This document shows, piece after piece, positions 26,572 through 37,499 of a stretch of 64,000 nt of DNA. A program made the translations under genes and the position numbers. The notes under the pieces were generated by a model that worked only from the letters and a program-made list of their open reading frames with translations, was not told the origin of the DNA and searched no databases. The DNA comes from Ferrimonas futtsuensis DSM 18154 (GTDB lineage: Bacteria > Pseudomonadota > Gammaproteobacteria > Enterobacterales > Shewanellaceae): the NCBI RefSeq assembly GCF_000422645.1, contig NZ_AUGL01000011.1, forward strand, positions 62,001 through 126,000, given 5' to 3'. Position 1 is the stretch's first letter. Each line of letters opens with the position of its first letter.

Positions 26572-28203
26572 TCATTGCCCGTCGGCTGCTTTAGGAGTCC
26601 CAAGCCAGCGCAGCTGGGTGGTGTCGGTCATCGCCACCCCGTGCTGCTCCAGTATGGTGAGGATGGCCAGATTCAGCTCCTCTGCCGCCTCCAGGTATTC
26701 AGGAAAGGCGGTGGTCTGGATGTAGCTGAGCACATTGAGCTGCAGGGCGTTGGGGCCAAACTTGTGGAAGCGCACCCTCAGCGGCGACTCATGAGTCATG
26801 GGGTGATCCTTCAGCGCCTGGGTGATCTCGTCCATCACTCCCCGCAGTTTGCTGACCGGGGTGTCGTAGCGCAGGTTGAGCGACGGGCTGTAACGGATCT
26901 TCTCCCGTTCGGAAAAATTCTCCAGCTGCAGGTCGACGAAGGTGGCGTTGGAGATGTGGATCACCGTCCGATCCAGGGTGCGCACCCGGGTGTAGCGCAG
27001 ACCGATCTCCTCCACCACCCCCATCTGGGTGCCGAACTTGCAAAAGTTGCCCACCTTCACCGGCGAGGAGAGGTAGAGGGTGATGGCGCCGATGAGGTTT
27101 TCCACCGACTTCTGCGCCGCCAGGGCCACCGCCAGGCCACCGATCCCCAGGCCCGCCAGTATGGTGGTGGCTTTGAACCCCAGGTTCTCCAGCCACATCA
27201 GCAGGCCGATGATGATGATCAGGATCTTGCCTATGGTGAACAGGGGCTTGAGCAACTGAGCCCCCTGATCCTTGCCCTTCTCCTGGAAGCTGCGGTTGAG
27301 CCGCTCCCGGGCCAGCTCCATGCCGGAGACCATCACCCACACCAGCGCCAGGATCATCAGGGCGTGGCCTTCGGCAATGGCCCTGGCCTCGATGGAGGGG
27401 CGCACCAGGGGGAAGGCTTCCCGCACCACCAGCACCACAAACAGCAGCCTCAGAGGACCACTGATAAAGCGCTGCAGTTGGGTGTTGTCCGGGTAGTGCC
27501 GCCGCACCAGCCACTTGCTGATGGCAAACAGCGGCAGGCTGATGAGGTAGGCGAGGAGGAACATCAGCAGCACCGCCACAAACTGCCAGCTTTGCAGCCC
27601 GAGGATTTCGAACTCGGGCAGGTGGTCGCTGAGGTATTCGCCGATGGGGCCGTCGCCGTACTGCTGGTAGAGGTTGGGGACCTCACCCAGGGTGGCATTG
27701 GAGATTTTCCAGATATACTGACCGTCGCCCCGGGGCACGCGCTGCAGGTAGACACTGACCTGGCGGGATCCCAGGGGAACTCGCCCCACCAGGTCCCGAT
27801 AGGGCGGCAGGCCGTCGCCGGTGAGGCCGTCCTTCGATTCGCTCAGGGTGTGCAGATCCACCCACAGGGTGCGGTTGAGGATCAGCTTGAACTCCTCGGC
27901 CAGCAGCGACAGCGGCAGGTCGGCCACCCCCTTGGGCAGGTTGCGCCCATCCAGGTAGTGAGCGGCCCGCTCGAAGTCGTTGTGGCGCAGGGCGTGCAGC
28001 AGTCCCTCCATGGAGGAGCGGGGCGAGCCCCGCTCATATTCATCCACCACAGTGGGCTCCGGGGCGGGTTTGTCCGGCGCCGCCTCCTCGGTTTCCGCCG
28101 GGGTCTCCTGCTCCATCATGTTTTTCAGCGTCGGGGGTTCGGCCTGCAGGCTCAGAGGCAGCAGCAGACAGAGCAACAGCAATCCATGTCCTAGTCGCAT
28201 CAT
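26572..28203 (-). CDS. MscS-family mechanosensitive channel with periplasmic N-terminal domain
   Basis: 543 residues. A signal peptide ([21 protein letters not shown]) is followed by an acidic, Pro-rich stretch and a periplasmic domain to about residue 190. Four or five membrane helices come next. The pore helix and upper beta domain are recognisable in [22 protein letters not shown], quoted as positions about 350-371, and in the Ser-Pro-Val-Lys-Val-Gly segment. The C-terminal alpha-beta domain ends near [14 protein letters not shown]. Such channels open under osmotic downshock. Length and layout place it with the medium-sized MscS relatives. Confidence 0.9.
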   Translation of the reverse strand: MMRLGHGLLLLCLLLPLSLQAEPPTLKNMMEQETPAETEEAAPDKPAPEPTVVDEYERGSPRSSMEGLLHALRHNDFERAAHYLDGRNLPKGVADLPLSLLAEEFKLILNRTLWVDLHTLSESKDGLTGDGLPPYRDLVGRVPLGSRQVSVYLQRVPRGDGQYIWKISNATLGEVPNLYQQYGDGPIGEYLSDHLPEFEILGLQSWQFVAVLLMFLLAYLISLPLFAISKWLVRRHYPDNTQLQRFISGPLRLLFVVLVVREAFPLVRPSIEARAIAEGHALMILALVWVMVSGMELARERLNRSFQEKGKDQGAQLLKPLFTIGKILIIIIGLLMWLENLGFKATTILAGLGIGGLAVALAAQKSVENLIGAITLYLSSPVKVGNFCKFGTQMGVVEEIGLRYTRVRTLDRTVIHISNATFVDLQLENFSEREKIRYSPSLNLRYDTPVSKLRGVMDEITQALKDHPMTHESPLRVRFHKFGPNALQLNVLSYIQTTAFPEYLEAAEELNLAILTILEQHGVAMTDTTQLRWLGTPKAADGQ

Positions 28204-28351
28204 CGTCGTCTGTTTTTTGTTCGGGCTATGGTTCAGTTATATCAGATACTGCTGGTTAAACAACCAACTGAGCCGAGGCGGACAGAGCCTCGCGTCCAGA
28301 GGGCCGGATCGGTATAATGTGCCGCACATTTTCAGAGCCAAGGCACTATTC

Positions 28352-29071
28352 ATGCGTCCAGACAACCGAGCCCCCAACCAGACTCGCCCCATTACCCTGA
28401 CCCGTAACTACACCCGTTATGCGGAAGGGTCCGTACTGGTGGAGTTCGGCCACACCAAGGTGCTGTGTAATGCCACCGTCGAAGAGGGTGTACCCCGTTT
28501 CCTCAAGGGCAAGGGCCAGGGCTGGGTTACCGCCGAGTACAGCATGCTGCCTCGCGCCACCCACAGCCGCAGCGGCCGGGAAGCGGCCCGGGGCAAGCAG
28601 GGTGGCCGCACCCTGGAGATCCAGCGACTGATCGCCCGCTCCCTGCGTGCGGCGGTGGACCTGGAGAAGCTGGGTGAATACACCATCACCGTGGATTGCG
28701 ACGTGATTCAGGCGGATGGCGGCACCCGCACCGCCGCCATCACCGGTGCCTGCGTGGCCCTGGTGGACGCCCTCAACGGCCTGCAGCGCGACAAGAAGCT
28801 GACCGTGGATCCGCTGAAGTTCATGGTGGCTGCGGTCTCCGTCGGCGTGGTGGACGGTCAGGCGGTTTGCGACCTGGAGTACGTGGAAGACTCCGCTGCC
28901 GAAACCGACATGAACGTGGTGATGGCGGAGGATGGCCGCATGATTGAGGTGCAGGGCACCGCCGAGGGCGAACCCTTCACCCACGAGGAGCTGCTGGAGA
29001 TGCTGGCGCTGGCCAAGTCGGGGATCCACGACATCGTCGAGGCCCAGAAGGCGGCGTTGGCCGAAGGATAA
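28352..29071 (+). CDS. rph: Ribonuclease PH
   Basis: 239 residues from the ATG at 28352 ([16 protein letters not shown]); the longer frame upstream overlaps the divergent mscS-family gene. RNase PH trims tRNA 3' ends using phosphate. Characteristic parts are [19 protein letters not shown], the [20 protein letters not shown] phosphate-binding region, and [19 protein letters not shown]. It is intact, unlike the frameshifted copy of E. coli K-12. The stop codon lies 11 bases before a hairpin that probably attenuates pyrE. Confidence 0.97.
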   Translation: MRPDNRAPNQTRPITLTRNYTRYAEGSVLVEFGHTKVLCNATVEEGVPRFLKGKGQGWVTAEYSMLPRATHSRSGREAARGKQGGRTLEIQRLIARSLRAAVDLEKLGEYTITVDCDVIQADGGTRTAAITGACVALVDALNGLQRDKKLTVDPLKFMVAAVSVGVVDGQAVCDLEYVEDSAAETDMNVVMAEDGRMIEVQGTAEGEPFTHEELLEMLALAKSGIHDIVEAQKAALAEG

Positions 29072-29082
29072 CTGTTTTATTG

Positions 29083-29108
29083 AAGGCGACTGAGAGGTCG
29101 CCTTTTTT
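29083..29108 (+). terminator. Attenuator-type terminator between rph and pyrE
   Basis: A stem of AAGGCGAC / GTCGCCTT, loop TGAGAG, then T residues, starting 11 bases after the rph stop. A ribosome finishing rph would cover the left arm. In E. coli, pyrE is controlled in just this way: low UTP slows polymerase, the ribosome catches up, and the hairpin cannot form. The same logic fits here. Confidence 0.82.
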
Positions 29109-29141
29109 GTACCCACACAACGAGAATAAGGTCGGAATAGA

Positions 29142-29783
29142 GTGAAAGCTTACCAACGAGAATTTATCGAGTTTGCCCTGGAACGTAATGTGCTGCGTTT
29201 TGGCGAGTTTACGTTGAAATCTGGCCGCAAGAGCCCCTACTTCTTCAATGCGGGCCTGTTCAATACCGGCGGCGATCTGGCGCGTCTGGGCCGCTTCTAC
29301 GCGGCGGCGCTGGCGGACTCCGGCATCGACTATGACCTGCTGTTTGGCCCCGCCTACAAGGGGATCCCCATCGCCACCACCACCGCGGTGGCCCTGGCGG
29401 ACCATCACGGCACCGACAAGCCCTACTGCTTCAACCGCAAGGAGAAGAAGGATCATGGTGAAGGCGGCAACCTGGTGGGTGCCGAGCTCGCCGGTCGGGT
29501 GATGCTGGTGGACGACGTGATCACCGCCGGCACCGCCATCCGTGAATCCATGGAGATCATCCAGGCCAACGACGCTTCTCTGGCCGGGGTGCTGATCGCC
29601 CTGGATCGCCAGGAGAAGGGCAAGGGCGAACTGTCGGCCATCCAGGAGGTGGAGCGGGATTACGGCTGTTCCATCATCGCCATCGTCACCCTGGGGGATC
29701 TCATCGCCTATCTGCAGGAGCAGCCGGGCCGTGAGCAGGAGCTGGAACAGGTGAGCGCCTACCGCGCCCAGTACGGCATCTAA
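29142..29783 (+). CDS. pyrE: Orotate phosphoribosyltransferase
   Basis: 213 residues starting at a GTG. The enzyme joins orotate to PRPP to make OMP in pyrimidine synthesis. It is close to E. coli PyrE throughout: [20 protein letters not shown], the PRPP motif [13 protein letters not shown] (residues about 121-133) and the flexible catalytic loop around [13 protein letters not shown]. It is probably cotranscribed with rph through the attenuator. Confidence 0.97.
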   Translation: MKAYQREFIEFALERNVLRFGEFTLKSGRKSPYFFNAGLFNTGGDLARLGRFYAAALADSGIDYDLLFGPAYKGIPIATTTAVALADHHGTDKPYCFNRKEKKDHGEGGNLVGAELAGRVMLVDDVITAGTAIRESMEIIQANDASLAGVLIALDRQEKGKGELSAIQEVERDYGCSIIAIVTLGDLIAYLQEQPGREQELEQVSAYRAQYGI

Positions 29784-29810
29784 GCTTCAGGCTTTCCTGA
29801 AATTCAACGA

Positions 29811-29837
29811 AAAACGGCGCCAGATGGCGCCGTTTTT
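29811..29837. terminator. Bidirectional terminator between pyrE and slmA
   Basis: A 10-11 bp stem AAAACGGCGCC / GGCGCCGTTTTT with loop AGAT; T-runs lie on both strands. Confidence 0.93.
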
Positions 29838-29855
29838 GTCTCTTTTCGCGGCCGT

Positions 29856-30449
29856 TTAGCTCTGCAGCAGCTGGCGCTGGATAAAGGCCCACTGCTCGCT
29901 GAAGCGCTCGGTGGGCAGCACCTTGAACTCGCTGCGCACGTACTGGGCGATGCGGCCCTCGGCGTAGGAGAGCAGCAGGTTGGCCAGCATCCCCTCCTCC
30001 AGGTAGAAGCCGGAGCCTTCCCGAATCGCCTTCTCCCGCAGGGCCTGCTTGAGGTTGGTCTCGATGCGGGCAAACAGCTTGTTCATCCGCTCACGCAGGC
30101 GCTGCTGTTCACCGGTGAGGGCGTCGCCGGTCAGCAGTCGGGTGATCCCCGGGTTGCGCTCGGCGAAGGTCAGCAGCAGCTGCAGGATCAGCTGACAGCG
30201 CACCATGGTGTCCTCCTCCTCCTCCATGATCAGGTTGATCCTGGAGAGCAGGGCGTTTTCGATGAACTCGATGAGTCCCTCGAACATCCGCGCCTTGGAG
30301 GGAAAATGACGATACAGGGCCGCTTCAGACACGCCCACTTCGGCGGCCAGTTTGGAGATGGTGATCCGCTCCCCGGGGGAGGTCTCCAGCATCTTGGCCA
30401 GGGACTGCAGGATCTGCTCGCGACGGTTGCTTTTGTGATTACTGCTCAT
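29856..30449 (-). CDS. slmA: Nucleoid occlusion factor SlmA (TetR family)
   Basis: 197 residues from the ATG at 30449 ([20 protein letters not shown]), the usual start. The TetR helix-turn-helix is [20 protein letters not shown] (about residues 33-52). SlmA binds chromosomal SBS sites and blocks FtsZ ring assembly over the nucleoid. Gene order pyrE-slmA-dut-coaBC matches E. coli. It follows dut by 16 bp and probably shares its transcript. Confidence 0.96.
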   Translation of the reverse strand: MSSNHKSNRREQILQSLAKMLETSPGERITISKLAAEVGVSEAALYRHFPSKARMFEGLIEFIENALLSRINLIMEEEEDTMVRCQLILQLLLTFAERNPGITRLLTGDALTGEQQRLRERMNKLFARIETNLKQALREKAIREGSGFYLEEGMLANLLLSYAEGRIAQYVRSEFKVLPTERFSEQWAFIQRQLLQS

Positions 30450-30465
30450 GGTCGTGACTCCGGAG

Positions 30466-30924
30466 TTACTTGGTACCGGAGTGACCGAAACCGCCCTCGC
30501 CGCGCTCACTGGCGTCGAAGGACTCCACCTGGGTAAAGGCGGCCTGGACCACGGGCAGGAACACCAGCTGGGCCACTCGCTCACCAGGCTCGATGGCGAC
30601 GGTCTGGCTGCTGCGGTTCCACAGGGAGCACATCAGTGGCCCCTGGTAGTCGGAATCGATGAGGCCCACCAGGTTGCCCAGCACGATCCCTTTCTTATGG
30701 CCCATGCCGGAGCGGGGCAGGATGGTGGCCGCCAGGCTGGCGTCGCCGATGTGGATCGCCATGCCGGTGGGCACCAGTTGGCTCTGACCGGGCTCCAGCA
30801 CCAGAGGCTCGTCCACCATGGCGCGCAGATCCATGCCGGCAGACCCCGGGGTGGCGTACTCGGGCAGGGGCCACTCGCTGCCCAGGCGGGCGTCCAGAAT
30901 TTTAAGCTCGATGGGTGTTTTCAT
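30466..30924 (-). CDS. dut: dUTP diphosphatase
   Basis: 152 residues. The enzyme hydrolyses dUTP to dUMP, keeping uracil out of DNA and feeding dTMP synthesis. All five trimeric dUTPase motifs can be followed: [35 protein letters not shown], the R-x-AQLVFLPV segment, and the C-terminal glycine-rich [10 protein letters not shown] tail that closes over the substrate. Nine bases separate it from coaBC. Confidence 0.97.
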   Translation of the reverse strand: MKTPIELKILDARLGSEWPLPEYATPGSAGMDLRAMVDEPLVLEPGQSQLVPTGMAIHIGDASLAATILPRSGMGHKKGIVLGNLVGLIDSDYQGPLMCSLWNRSSQTVAIEPGERVAQLVFLPVVQAAFTQVESFDASERGEGGFGHSGTK

Positions 30925-30933
30925 TCTTGTCTC

Positions 30934-32145
30934 TTAGTTCGTCAGTTTCTCTGCGATGGTCAGCAGCAGTGCCTCAGCCTGGGTGGCCTTGTCGCTGTGG
31001 CCCAAATCCTTGCTGCCTCCGGGCCAGTACAGGGTCAGGGCGTTGCTGTCGGCATTGAACCCCTGGCCAGGCTTGGAGACGTCATTGGCGGCGATCATGT
31101 CCAGCTTCTTGCGGGCCAGCTTATCCAGGGCATAGTGCTGCACATCCCGGGTTTCGGCGGCAAAGCCGACAGTGAACGGTCGCTTACTGTGGCCGGCTAC
31201 TGTAGCAAGGATGTCCGGGTTTCGCACCATCTCAATGGTCAGAGTTTCCTGGGACTTTTTGATCTTGTCCGAGGCGGCACTGACTGGACGATAATCGGCC
31301 ACGGCGGCGCAGCCGATGAAGATTTCATGGTTCTCTACCTGGGCCATCACCGCGTCCAGCATCTGCTGGGCGGAATCCACGTCGATGCGGGTGACGCCAT
31401 CCGGGGTGGCCAGGTTGACCGGGCCGCTGACCAGGGTCACCTCGGCGCCGAGGCGGGCGGCCTGCTGGGCCAGGGCGAAGCCCATCTTGCCGGAGCTGTG
31501 GTTGGACAGGTAGCGCACCGGATCCAGGGCTTCCCGGGTGGGGCCGGCGGTGAGCAGCAGCTTTTTGCCCGCCAGCGGGCCGGGCTCGGCGTCCGCCTGG
31601 GCGGCGGCCAGGGACAGGGCGGTGATCTCTTCCGGCTCCGGCATGCGGCCGGGGCCCACTTCGCCGCAGGCCTGATCGCCGCTGGCGGGTCCCCACAGGG
31701 TAATGCCCCGGCGTTTCAGGGTGGCCAGATTGTCTTGGGTGGCCTGGGCCAGGTACATCACCTGATTCATCGCCGGGCAGACCCGGATCGGCGCTTCGGT
31801 GGCCAGACAGACCGCGGTGATCAGCTCATCCGCCATGCCGTTGGCCATGCGGGCGATGAAGTTGGCGCTGGCGGGGGCGATGATCACCTCATCGGCCCAG
31901 CGGGCCAGTTCGATGTGGCCCATTCCCAGCTCGGCGGCCGGGTCCAGCAGGTCATGGGCCACTGAGTGGCCGGAGACCGCCTGCAGCGACATGGGAGTCA
32001 CAAACGCCTTGGCGCCACCGCTGAGGACAACGCGGACGTCGGCGCCGGTCTCCTTGAGGCGGCGAACCAGGATGGGGGCCTTGTAGGCGGCGATGCCTCC
32101 GGAGATCCCCAGCACGATATTTCGGGTGATTTTGCTCATGGCCAT
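30934..32145 (-). CDS. coaBC: Bifunctional phosphopantothenoylcysteine decarboxylase/phosphopantothenate-cysteine ligase
   Basis: 403 residues covering two steps of coenzyme A synthesis. The N-terminal CoaC flavoprotein domain shows [10 protein letters not shown], the substrate-clasp PAMNQVMY, and [12 protein letters not shown]. The C-terminal CoaB ligase domain starts near [20 protein letters not shown], with NHSSGKMG and the KIKKS lysine motif. Starts at 32145 and 32139 are both possible. It reads toward dut and slmA in one operon; radC is divergent. Confidence 0.96.
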   Translation of the reverse strand: MAMSKITRNIVLGISGGIAAYKAPILVRRLKETGADVRVVLSGGAKAFVTPMSLQAVSGHSVAHDLLDPAAELGMGHIELARWADEVIIAPASANFIARMANGMADELITAVCLATEAPIRVCPAMNQVMYLAQATQDNLATLKRRGITLWGPASGDQACGEVGPGRMPEPEEITALSLAAAQADAEPGPLAGKKLLLTAGPTREALDPVRYLSNHSSGKMGFALAQQAARLGAEVTLVSGPVNLATPDGVTRIDVDSAQQMLDAVMAQVENHEIFIGCAAVADYRPVSAASDKIKKSQETLTIEMVRNPDILATVAGHSKRPFTVGFAAETRDVQHYALDKLARKKLDMIAANDVSKPGQGFNADSNALTLYWPGGSKDLGHSDKATQAEALLLTIAEKLTN

Positions 32146-32242
32146 TGGTCGTTTTCTGAGAGAGGCGCCTAAGATAACACATGGCGGACCGGGTCGGTGA
32201 CGACCGGGTCACTAACTAAATAGGCATCAGGGAGGGAACCCT

Positions 32243-32917
32243 ATGGCAATTGGAGACTGGCCGGCGTCGGAGCGGCCAAGGGAGCGGCTGATGGATTGCG
32301 GGGCCCAGGCCCTCAGCGACGCAGAGCTGCTGGCGATCTTTCTGCGCACCGGCCACAGCGGCGTCAGTGCGGTGGAGCTGGCCCGGCAGGCCCTGGGTCA
32401 GGCGGGCAGCCTCAACGCCCTGCTGGGCATGAGCCCCGACAGCTTCACCGCCATCCACGGCATGGGGCCGGCCAAGTACGTGCAGTTGCAGGCCGCCCGG
32501 GAACTGGGGCGGCGTTGCCTGGGGGAGCGCAGCCAGGCCAGGAGTGCCCTCAACAGCCCGAATGCCGCCCAGGAGTATCTTCGGGCGACCCTGGGTCATC
32601 GTCATCACGAAGTGTTCGCCATGCTGTTGCTCGACAGTCAGCACAGAGTAGTGGAACTTACCGAGCTGTTTCGTGGTACCATAGACGCCGCTAACGTGTA
32701 CCCCCGGGAAGTGGTGAAGACGGTGTTGTCCGCCAACGCCGCCGCGGTGATCCTGGCCCACAACCATCCCAGCGGGGTGAGTGAGCCCAGCCAGGCCGAT
32801 CGCGCCATCACCAAACGGATACAGAATGCCTTGGCACTGATCGACGTATCGGTGCTTGATCATTTGGTCATCGGCCACGGCGAGTGCTGCTCATTTGCCG
32901 AAAGAGGATGGCTATAA
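32243..32917 (+). CDS. radC: RadC-family JAB/JAMM protein
   Basis: 224 residues. A helix-hairpin-helix-like N-terminal region ([20 protein letters not shown]) is followed by a JAMM metalloprotease-like domain with HNHPSG and the downstream Asp in [12 protein letters not shown]. The old role in DNA repair is doubtful for this family, and the true function is unsettled. The order coaBC-radC-rpmB-rpmG matches E. coli. AGGGAGGG precedes the start. Confidence 0.95.
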   Translation: MAIGDWPASERPRERLMDCGAQALSDAELLAIFLRTGHSGVSAVELARQALGQAGSLNALLGMSPDSFTAIHGMGPAKYVQLQAARELGRRCLGERSQARSALNSPNAAQEYLRATLGHRHHEVFAMLLLDSQHRVVELTELFRGTIDAANVYPREVVKTVLSANAAAVILAHNHPSGVSEPSQADRAITKRIQNALALIDVSVLDHLVIGHGECCSFAERGWL

Positions 32918-32928
32918 GCTCAGTTTGC

Positions 32929-32957
32929 TTGATCTTTGCTTCTTTATCTTGTATAAA
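32929..32957 (+). promoter_or_regulatory. Sigma-70 promoter of rpmB-rpmG
   Basis: TTGATC (32929-32934), 17-base spacer, TATAAA (32952-32957), lying just after the radC stop. Near-consensus spacing and boxes suit a strongly expressed ribosomal protein operon. Confidence 0.8.
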
Positions 32958-33031
32958 ATGCGCCCTTCGTGTGCCTCGGGCGACGGCCATACGAGGTACA
33001 ATGATGCTCGAGCAATATTTTGGAGACTGAA

Positions 33032-33268
33032 ATGTCTAAAGTATGTCAAGTTACCGGCAAGCGTCCGGTAACCGGGAACAACGTTTCCCACGCTAAAAAC
33101 CACACTAAGCGTCGTTTTCTGCCCAACCTGCAGACCCACCGTTTCTGGGTTGAAGGCGAGAAGCGCTTCGTGAAGCTGCGCGTATCCACCAAAGGTATGC
33201 GTATCATTGATAAGAAGGGTATCGATGTAGTTCTGGCTGAACTGCGTGCCCGCGGTGAGAAGGTTTAA
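33032..33268 (+). CDS. rpmB: 50S ribosomal protein L28
   Basis: 78 residues, the normal length, starting [21 protein letters not shown] with the [16 protein letters not shown] segment. The ATG at 33032 follows TTTTGGAGACTGAA. Codon use is plainer and less GC-rich than in neighbouring genes, as expected for a highly expressed gene. It is cotranscribed with rpmG. Confidence 0.98.
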   Translation: MSKVCQVTGKRPVTGNNVSHAKNHTKRRFLPNLQTHRFWVEGEKRFVKLRVSTKGMRIIDKKGIDVVLAELRARGEKV

Positions 33269-33279
33269 GGAGATAAATC

Positions 33280-33450
33280 ATGGCAGCTAAAGGTGGTCGT
33301 GAGAAGATCCGTCTGGTATCCACTGCTGGTACTGGTCACTTCTATACTACTGACAAGAACAAGCGCAACATGCCTGAAAAGTTCGAAATCAAAAAGTTCG
33401 ATCCTAAGGTACGTCAGCACGTTCTGTACAAGGAAGCCAAGATCAAGTAA
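33280..33450 (+). CDS. rpmG: 50S ribosomal protein L33
   Basis: 56 residues translated directly from the sequence: [20 protein letters not shown] at the N-terminus and [13 protein letters not shown] at the end. This is the cysteine-free (zinc-independent) form, like E. coli L33. A strong AAGGAGATAAATC ribosome binding site lies in the 11-bp gap after rpmB. A terminator follows at once. Confidence 0.98.
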   Translation: MAAKGGREKIRLVSTAGTGHFYTTDKNKRNMPEKFEIKKFDPKVRQHVLYKEAKIK

Positions 33451-33467
33451 TTGATCGGCACCTTGAA

Positions 33468-33494
33468 AAAACCCGGCATCTGCCGGGTTTTTTT
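33468..33494 (+). terminator. Terminator of rpmB-rpmG
   Basis: An 11-bp stem AAAACCCGGCA / TGCCGGGTTTT with a two-base loop, then TTT. Confidence 0.94.
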
Positions 33495-33548
33495 ATGCCC
33501 GCCAAAAACCTACAATCGATCTCAATACTGGCTACCCTGAGGCTCGCC

Positions 33549-34001
33549 ATGGCCAAACGACGCTCCTGGAACAACGCGCTGATCATCGCCCTCTCCCTGT
33601 TTGGCATGCTGTTGCTCTATGTCACCAGTCTGGTGAGCCCGAAATCCAGCAGCTACCCCTTGTTGCCCGAGGGCAGCGCCATCGAGGCACTGGTGTTCCA
33701 TCAGCTGGTGGTGCGCCGCGACGGCAACGGCTGGCGATCTGCGCCTGCGCTGGCGGCAGAGCGGCTCGATGGGTTGATGGCCCTGTGGAGTGACGCCCGG
33801 CTGCTGCCCATCAACCCGCCGCAGCCCTTGCCCCGGGGACCGGTGCAGGTGGATCTTTACCTGGACAACGGTGAGGCGCCGGTGACCGTGCTGCTCTATC
33901 CGGAGCTGGGTTACCTGAAACTGCTGGGACAGGAGCAGTGGTGGAAGCTGCTGTCGGCCCAGGGTGAGGCGATGTTGAACCAGGAGGCGAAGGGTGCCTG
34001 A
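33549..34001 (+). CDS. Membrane-anchored protein of unknown function, upstream of mutM
   Basis: 150 residues from the ATG at 33549 ([20 protein letters not shown]). One N-terminal membrane segment (about residues 9-30) is followed by a soluble domain, probably periplasmic. The domain has [20 protein letters not shown] and repeated beta-like strands ending [21 protein letters not shown] recognise no family. The gene overlaps mutM by 8 bp and so is translationally coupled to it. A comparable gene sits before mutM in related marine Gammaproteobacteria as far as I recall. Confidence 0.75.
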   Translation: MAKRRSWNNALIIALSLFGMLLLYVTSLVSPKSSSYPLLPEGSAIEALVFHQLVVRRDGNGWRSAPALAAERLDGLMALWSDARLLPINPPQPLPRGPVQVDLYLDNGEAPVTVLLYPELGYLKLLGQEQWWKLLSAQGEAMLNQEAKGA

Positions 34002-34806
34002 ACTGCCGGAGGTTGAGGTCACCCGTCAGGGGGTGACCCCTCACCTGATGGGGCGCACCGTGGCCAAGGTGGTGGTGCGCCAGCCCAAGCTGCGCTGGCC
34101 GGTGCCGCCGGAGATCCTGCAACTTGAAGGGCAGGTGATCACCGCCGTCAGCCGCCGGGCCAAGTACCTGTTGGTGGAGAGTGCCGCCGGGGTGTTGATC
34201 CTGCACCTGGGGATGTCCGGCAGCCTGAGGGTGCTGTTGCCGGCTCCGCCGCCGCAGAAGCACGACCATCTGGACATCGAACTGGACAGTGGCGCCGTGC
34301 TGCGGCTGAACGACCCCAGGCGCTTCGGCGCCGCCCTGTGGTGGACCCTGCCGCTGGAGGCCCATCCGCTCATGGCCAAATTGGGCCCTGAACCGCTCTC
34401 TGCGGCCTTCAATGCCCAGCACCTGGCAAACTGCCTTAAAGGACGTACCAAGGCGGTTAAACTGGCGCTGATGGACAATCACGTGGTGGTGGGGGTCGGC
34501 AACATCTACGCCAATGAGGCGCTGTTCAGCGCCGGCATCGATCCCCGCAAGCCTGGGGGAGAGCTCAAACCGGCGGCCATCGAGCGGCTGGTGGCCGAGG
34601 TGAAAGGGGTGCTGCAGCGGGCCATTACCCAAGGGGGCACCACATTGAAGGATTTCACCCAGGCCGATGGCAAGCCCGGCTACTTCGCCCAGGAGCTGCT
34701 GGTGTACGGCAAAGGGGGTCAGCCCTGCCCGGTATGCGCCGATGAGCTGAAAACGGTGAAGCTGGGACAGCGCACCACCACCTATTGCCCCAGCTGCCAA
34801 GGCTGA
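33994..34806 (+). CDS. mutM: Formamidopyrimidine-DNA glycosylase
   Basis: 270 residues. The start must be the GTG at 33994, because the mature N-terminus PELPEVEV carries the catalytic Pro (nucleophile) and Glu. The enzyme removes 8-oxoguanine and formamidopyrimidines and cuts the [12 protein letters not shown] holds the conserved Lys, and the C-terminal zinc finger has four cysteines (CPVC and CPSC, residues about 246-268). It overlaps the preceding membrane-protein gene and ends one base from the convergent coaD stop. Confidence 0.97.
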   Translation: MPELPEVEVTRQGVTPHLMGRTVAKVVVRQPKLRWPVPPEILQLEGQVITAVSRRAKYLLVESAAGVLILHLGMSGSLRVLLPAPPPQKHDHLDIELDSGAVLRLNDPRRFGAALWWTLPLEAHPLMAKLGPEPLSAAFNAQHLANCLKGRTKAVKLALMDNHVVVGVGNIYANEALFSAGIDPRKPGGELKPAAIERLVAEVKGVLQRAITQGGTTLKDFTQADGKPGYFAQELLVYGKGGQPCPVCADELKTVKLGQRTTTYCPSCQG

Positions 34807-35301
<495 letters not shown>

Positions 35302-35524
35302 TCAATTGGAAAGGATTGAAATATTGATGCTATGTCAATTGGCGCCGGAGATCACCCCGGGACGGGAAAAATTGGGCTGGGTCAGGGTGGCGAAGATCAC
35401 CTTGGGCGCCGTGCCATTGGTGCGGAAAACTTGGGCAGGGTATACTGCCCCCAGTTGAATTTGGCCCCCCGTCGGCATGGCGTCGGCGGCGCGGTGGCCC
35501 CGAACAGAGGTTTGGACAGAGATC

Positions 35525-36466
35525 ATGATTATTGTGACCGGTGGAGCCGGGTTTATTGGCAGCAACCTGGTGAAGATGCTCAACAACCAGGGACGTACCG
35601 ACATCCTGGTGGTGGATGAGCTGGAGGATGGCACCAAGTTCGTCAATCTGGCGGATTGTGATATTGCCGATTACCTGGAGAAGGATCGTTTCCTGGAGCT
35701 GGTGAAGGCGGGACACGACTTCGGTGACGTGGAAGCGGTGTTCCATGAGGGGGCCTGCTCCTCCACCACCGAGTGGAATGGCCGTTACATGATGGAGAAC
35801 AACTACGAGTACTCCAAGGTGCTGCTGCACTACTGCCTGGACCGTAAGATCCCCTTCCTCTACGCCTCCTCCGCCTCGGTGTATGGCATGGGACCGGTGT
35901 TCAAGGAGGATCGTGCCCACGAGAAGCCTCTGAACGTCTACGGCTTCTCCAAGTTCCAGTTCGACCAGTATGTGCGCCGGCTGCTGCCCACCTTCGACAG
36001 CCAGGTGGTGGGTTTCCGCTACTTCAACGTCTACGGTCCCCGTGAGCAGCACAAAGGCGGCATGGCCAGCGTGGCTTTCCACCTCAACACCCAGATCCAC
36101 CAGGGTGAGAACCCCAAACTGTTCGGCGCCTACGACGGCTACGAAGCCGGCGGCCAGACCCGTGACTTCATCTACGTCGGCGATGTGTGCCAGGTAAACC
36201 TGTGGGCCTGGCAGGAGAAGGCCGAGTCCGGCATCTACAACCTGGGCACCGGTGCCGCCGAGCCTTTCCAGGCGGTGGCCGATGCGGTGATCGACTTCCA
36301 TGGCAAGGGCCAGGTGGAGTACATCGACTTCCCCGATAAGCTCAAGGGGCGTTACCAGAGCTTCACCGAGGCGGACATGGCCAAGCTGCGTGCGGCGGGC
36401 TACGACCGCCCCTTCAAGACCGTGGCCCAGGGGGTCGCGGAGTACCTGGCCTGGCTGAATCAGTAG
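35525..36466 (+). CDS. hldD: ADP-L-glycero-D-manno-heptose 6-epimerase
   Basis: 313 residues from the ATG at 35525 ([14 protein letters not shown]); the frame upstream is not family-like. It is a short-chain dehydrogenase-fold enzyme with NADP-binding [15 protein letters not shown] and the catalytic YGFSK (Tyr-x3-Lys). It makes ADP-L,D-heptose, the donor for LPS inner core. It leads a group hldD-waaF-glycosyltransferase, with hldE and gmhA a few kilobases on. Confidence 0.97.
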   Translation: MIIVTGGAGFIGSNLVKMLNNQGRTDILVVDELEDGTKFVNLADCDIADYLEKDRFLELVKAGHDFGDVEAVFHEGACSSTTEWNGRYMMENNYEYSKVLLHYCLDRKIPFLYASSASVYGMGPVFKEDRAHEKPLNVYGFSKFQFDQYVRRLLPTFDSQVVGFRYFNVYGPREQHKGGMASVAFHLNTQIHQGENPKLFGAYDGYEAGGQTRDFIYVGDVCQVNLWAWQEKAESGIYNLGTGAAEPFQAVADAVIDFHGKGQVEYIDFPDKLKGRYQSFTEADMAKLRAAGYDRPFKTVAQGVAEYLAWLNQ

Positions 36467-36476
36467 GACGGCGTCG

Positions 36477-37499
36477 ATGAAATATCTGGTAGTGGGGCCC
36501 GCCTGGATCGGCGACATGGTGATGGCTCACAGCTTGCTGCGCCAGTTGCGCAAGCAGGATCCCGAGGCGGTGATCGACGTGCTGGCCCCCACCTTCTCCC
36601 TGCCGGTGGTCCGGCGGATGGCGGAGGTGCATGAGGCTCTGGACCTGCCGTTCAAGCACGGGGAAACCGCCCTGGGCCCCCGGGCGCAGCTGGGCCGCAG
36701 CCTCAAAGGCCGCGGCTACGACAAGGCGATCATCCTGCCCCGTTCCTTCAAGACCGCGGTTACCCCGTTTTTTGCCGGCATTCCTGAGCGGGTGGGCTTC
36801 AGTGGCGAGCTGCGCAGCTGGATGCTGACCGACGCCAGGAAGCGTCTGCCCCGGGAGATCGATGGCCGCATCGCCGATCAGACGGTGACCCGTTTTATCT
36901 CACTGGGCCTGACCGCCGAACAGGCGCGCCAGCCCATCGAGGTGCTCAACCCGGTTCTGGGCATCGACCAGGCCAACCTCGATCAGGTGGTGGCCAAACT
37001 GGGGCTGGATCTCAGCCGTCCGGTGGTGTGTCTCTGTCCCGGTGCCGAGTATGGTCCGGCCAAGCAGTGGCCGCTGGAGCGTCACGCCGAGCTGGCACGA
37101 ACCCTGGTGGACAAGGGCTATCAGGTGTGGGTGATCGGCTCGCCCAAGGAGGCCGCGGCCGGTGACACCATCGCCGCCGGCGACCACCCCCACATTCTCA
37201 ACCTCTGTGGCAAGACTCAGCTGGTGGATGCCATCGATTTGTTCAGCCTGGCCACCGCCGTGGTCAGCCATGACTCGGGCCTGATGCACGTAGCCGCCGC
37301 CACCGGGGTGAAAACCATCGGCATCTACGGCTCCTCCAGCGCCGAGTTTACCCCGCCCCTGAGCGATCAGGCGGTGGTGGTGTCGGTGCCCACAGACTGT
37401 GCCCCCTGCTTCAAGCGGGAGTGCCCCTATGGCCACTACAAGTGTCTCACCGGCATCAGCGTCGACCGGGTGCTTGCGGCGGTGGAGAACCCAGCATGA
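36477..37499 (+). CDS. waaF: ADP-heptose:LPS heptosyltransferase II
   Basis: 340 residues of glycosyltransferase family 9. It adds the second heptose to the LPS inner core at the cytoplasmic face. The N-terminal GPAWIGDMVMAHSLLRQL is characteristic of WaaF. The C-terminal ADP-heptose site shows CPGAEYGPAKQWPLERHAEL and SHDSGLMHVAAATG. It starts 10 bp after hldD, and its stop overlaps the next gene by ATGA. Confidence 0.94.
   Translation: MKYLVVGPAWIGDMVMAHSLLRQLRKQDPEAVIDVLAPTFSLPVVRRMAEVHEALDLPFKHGETALGPRAQLGRSLKGRGYDKAIILPRSFKTAVTPFFAGIPERVGFSGELRSWMLTDARKRLPREIDGRIADQTVTRFISLGLTAEQARQPIEVLNPVLGIDQANLDQVVAKLGLDLSRPVVCLCPGAEYGPAKQWPLERHAELARTLVDKGYQVWVIGSPKEAAAGDTIAAGDHPHILNLCGKTQLVDAIDLFSLATAVVSHDSGLMHVAAATGVKTIGIYGSSSAEFTPPLSDQAVVVSVPTDCAPCFKRECPYGHYKCLTGISVDRVLAAVENPA

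Noticed and set aside
25606-28194. An 862-residue open frame antisense to yicC and the mscS-family gene
   Set aside because: It is His/Gln/Gly-rich with no family resemblance and exactly shadows two well-supported genes; long antisense frames are expected at this GC content and codon bias.
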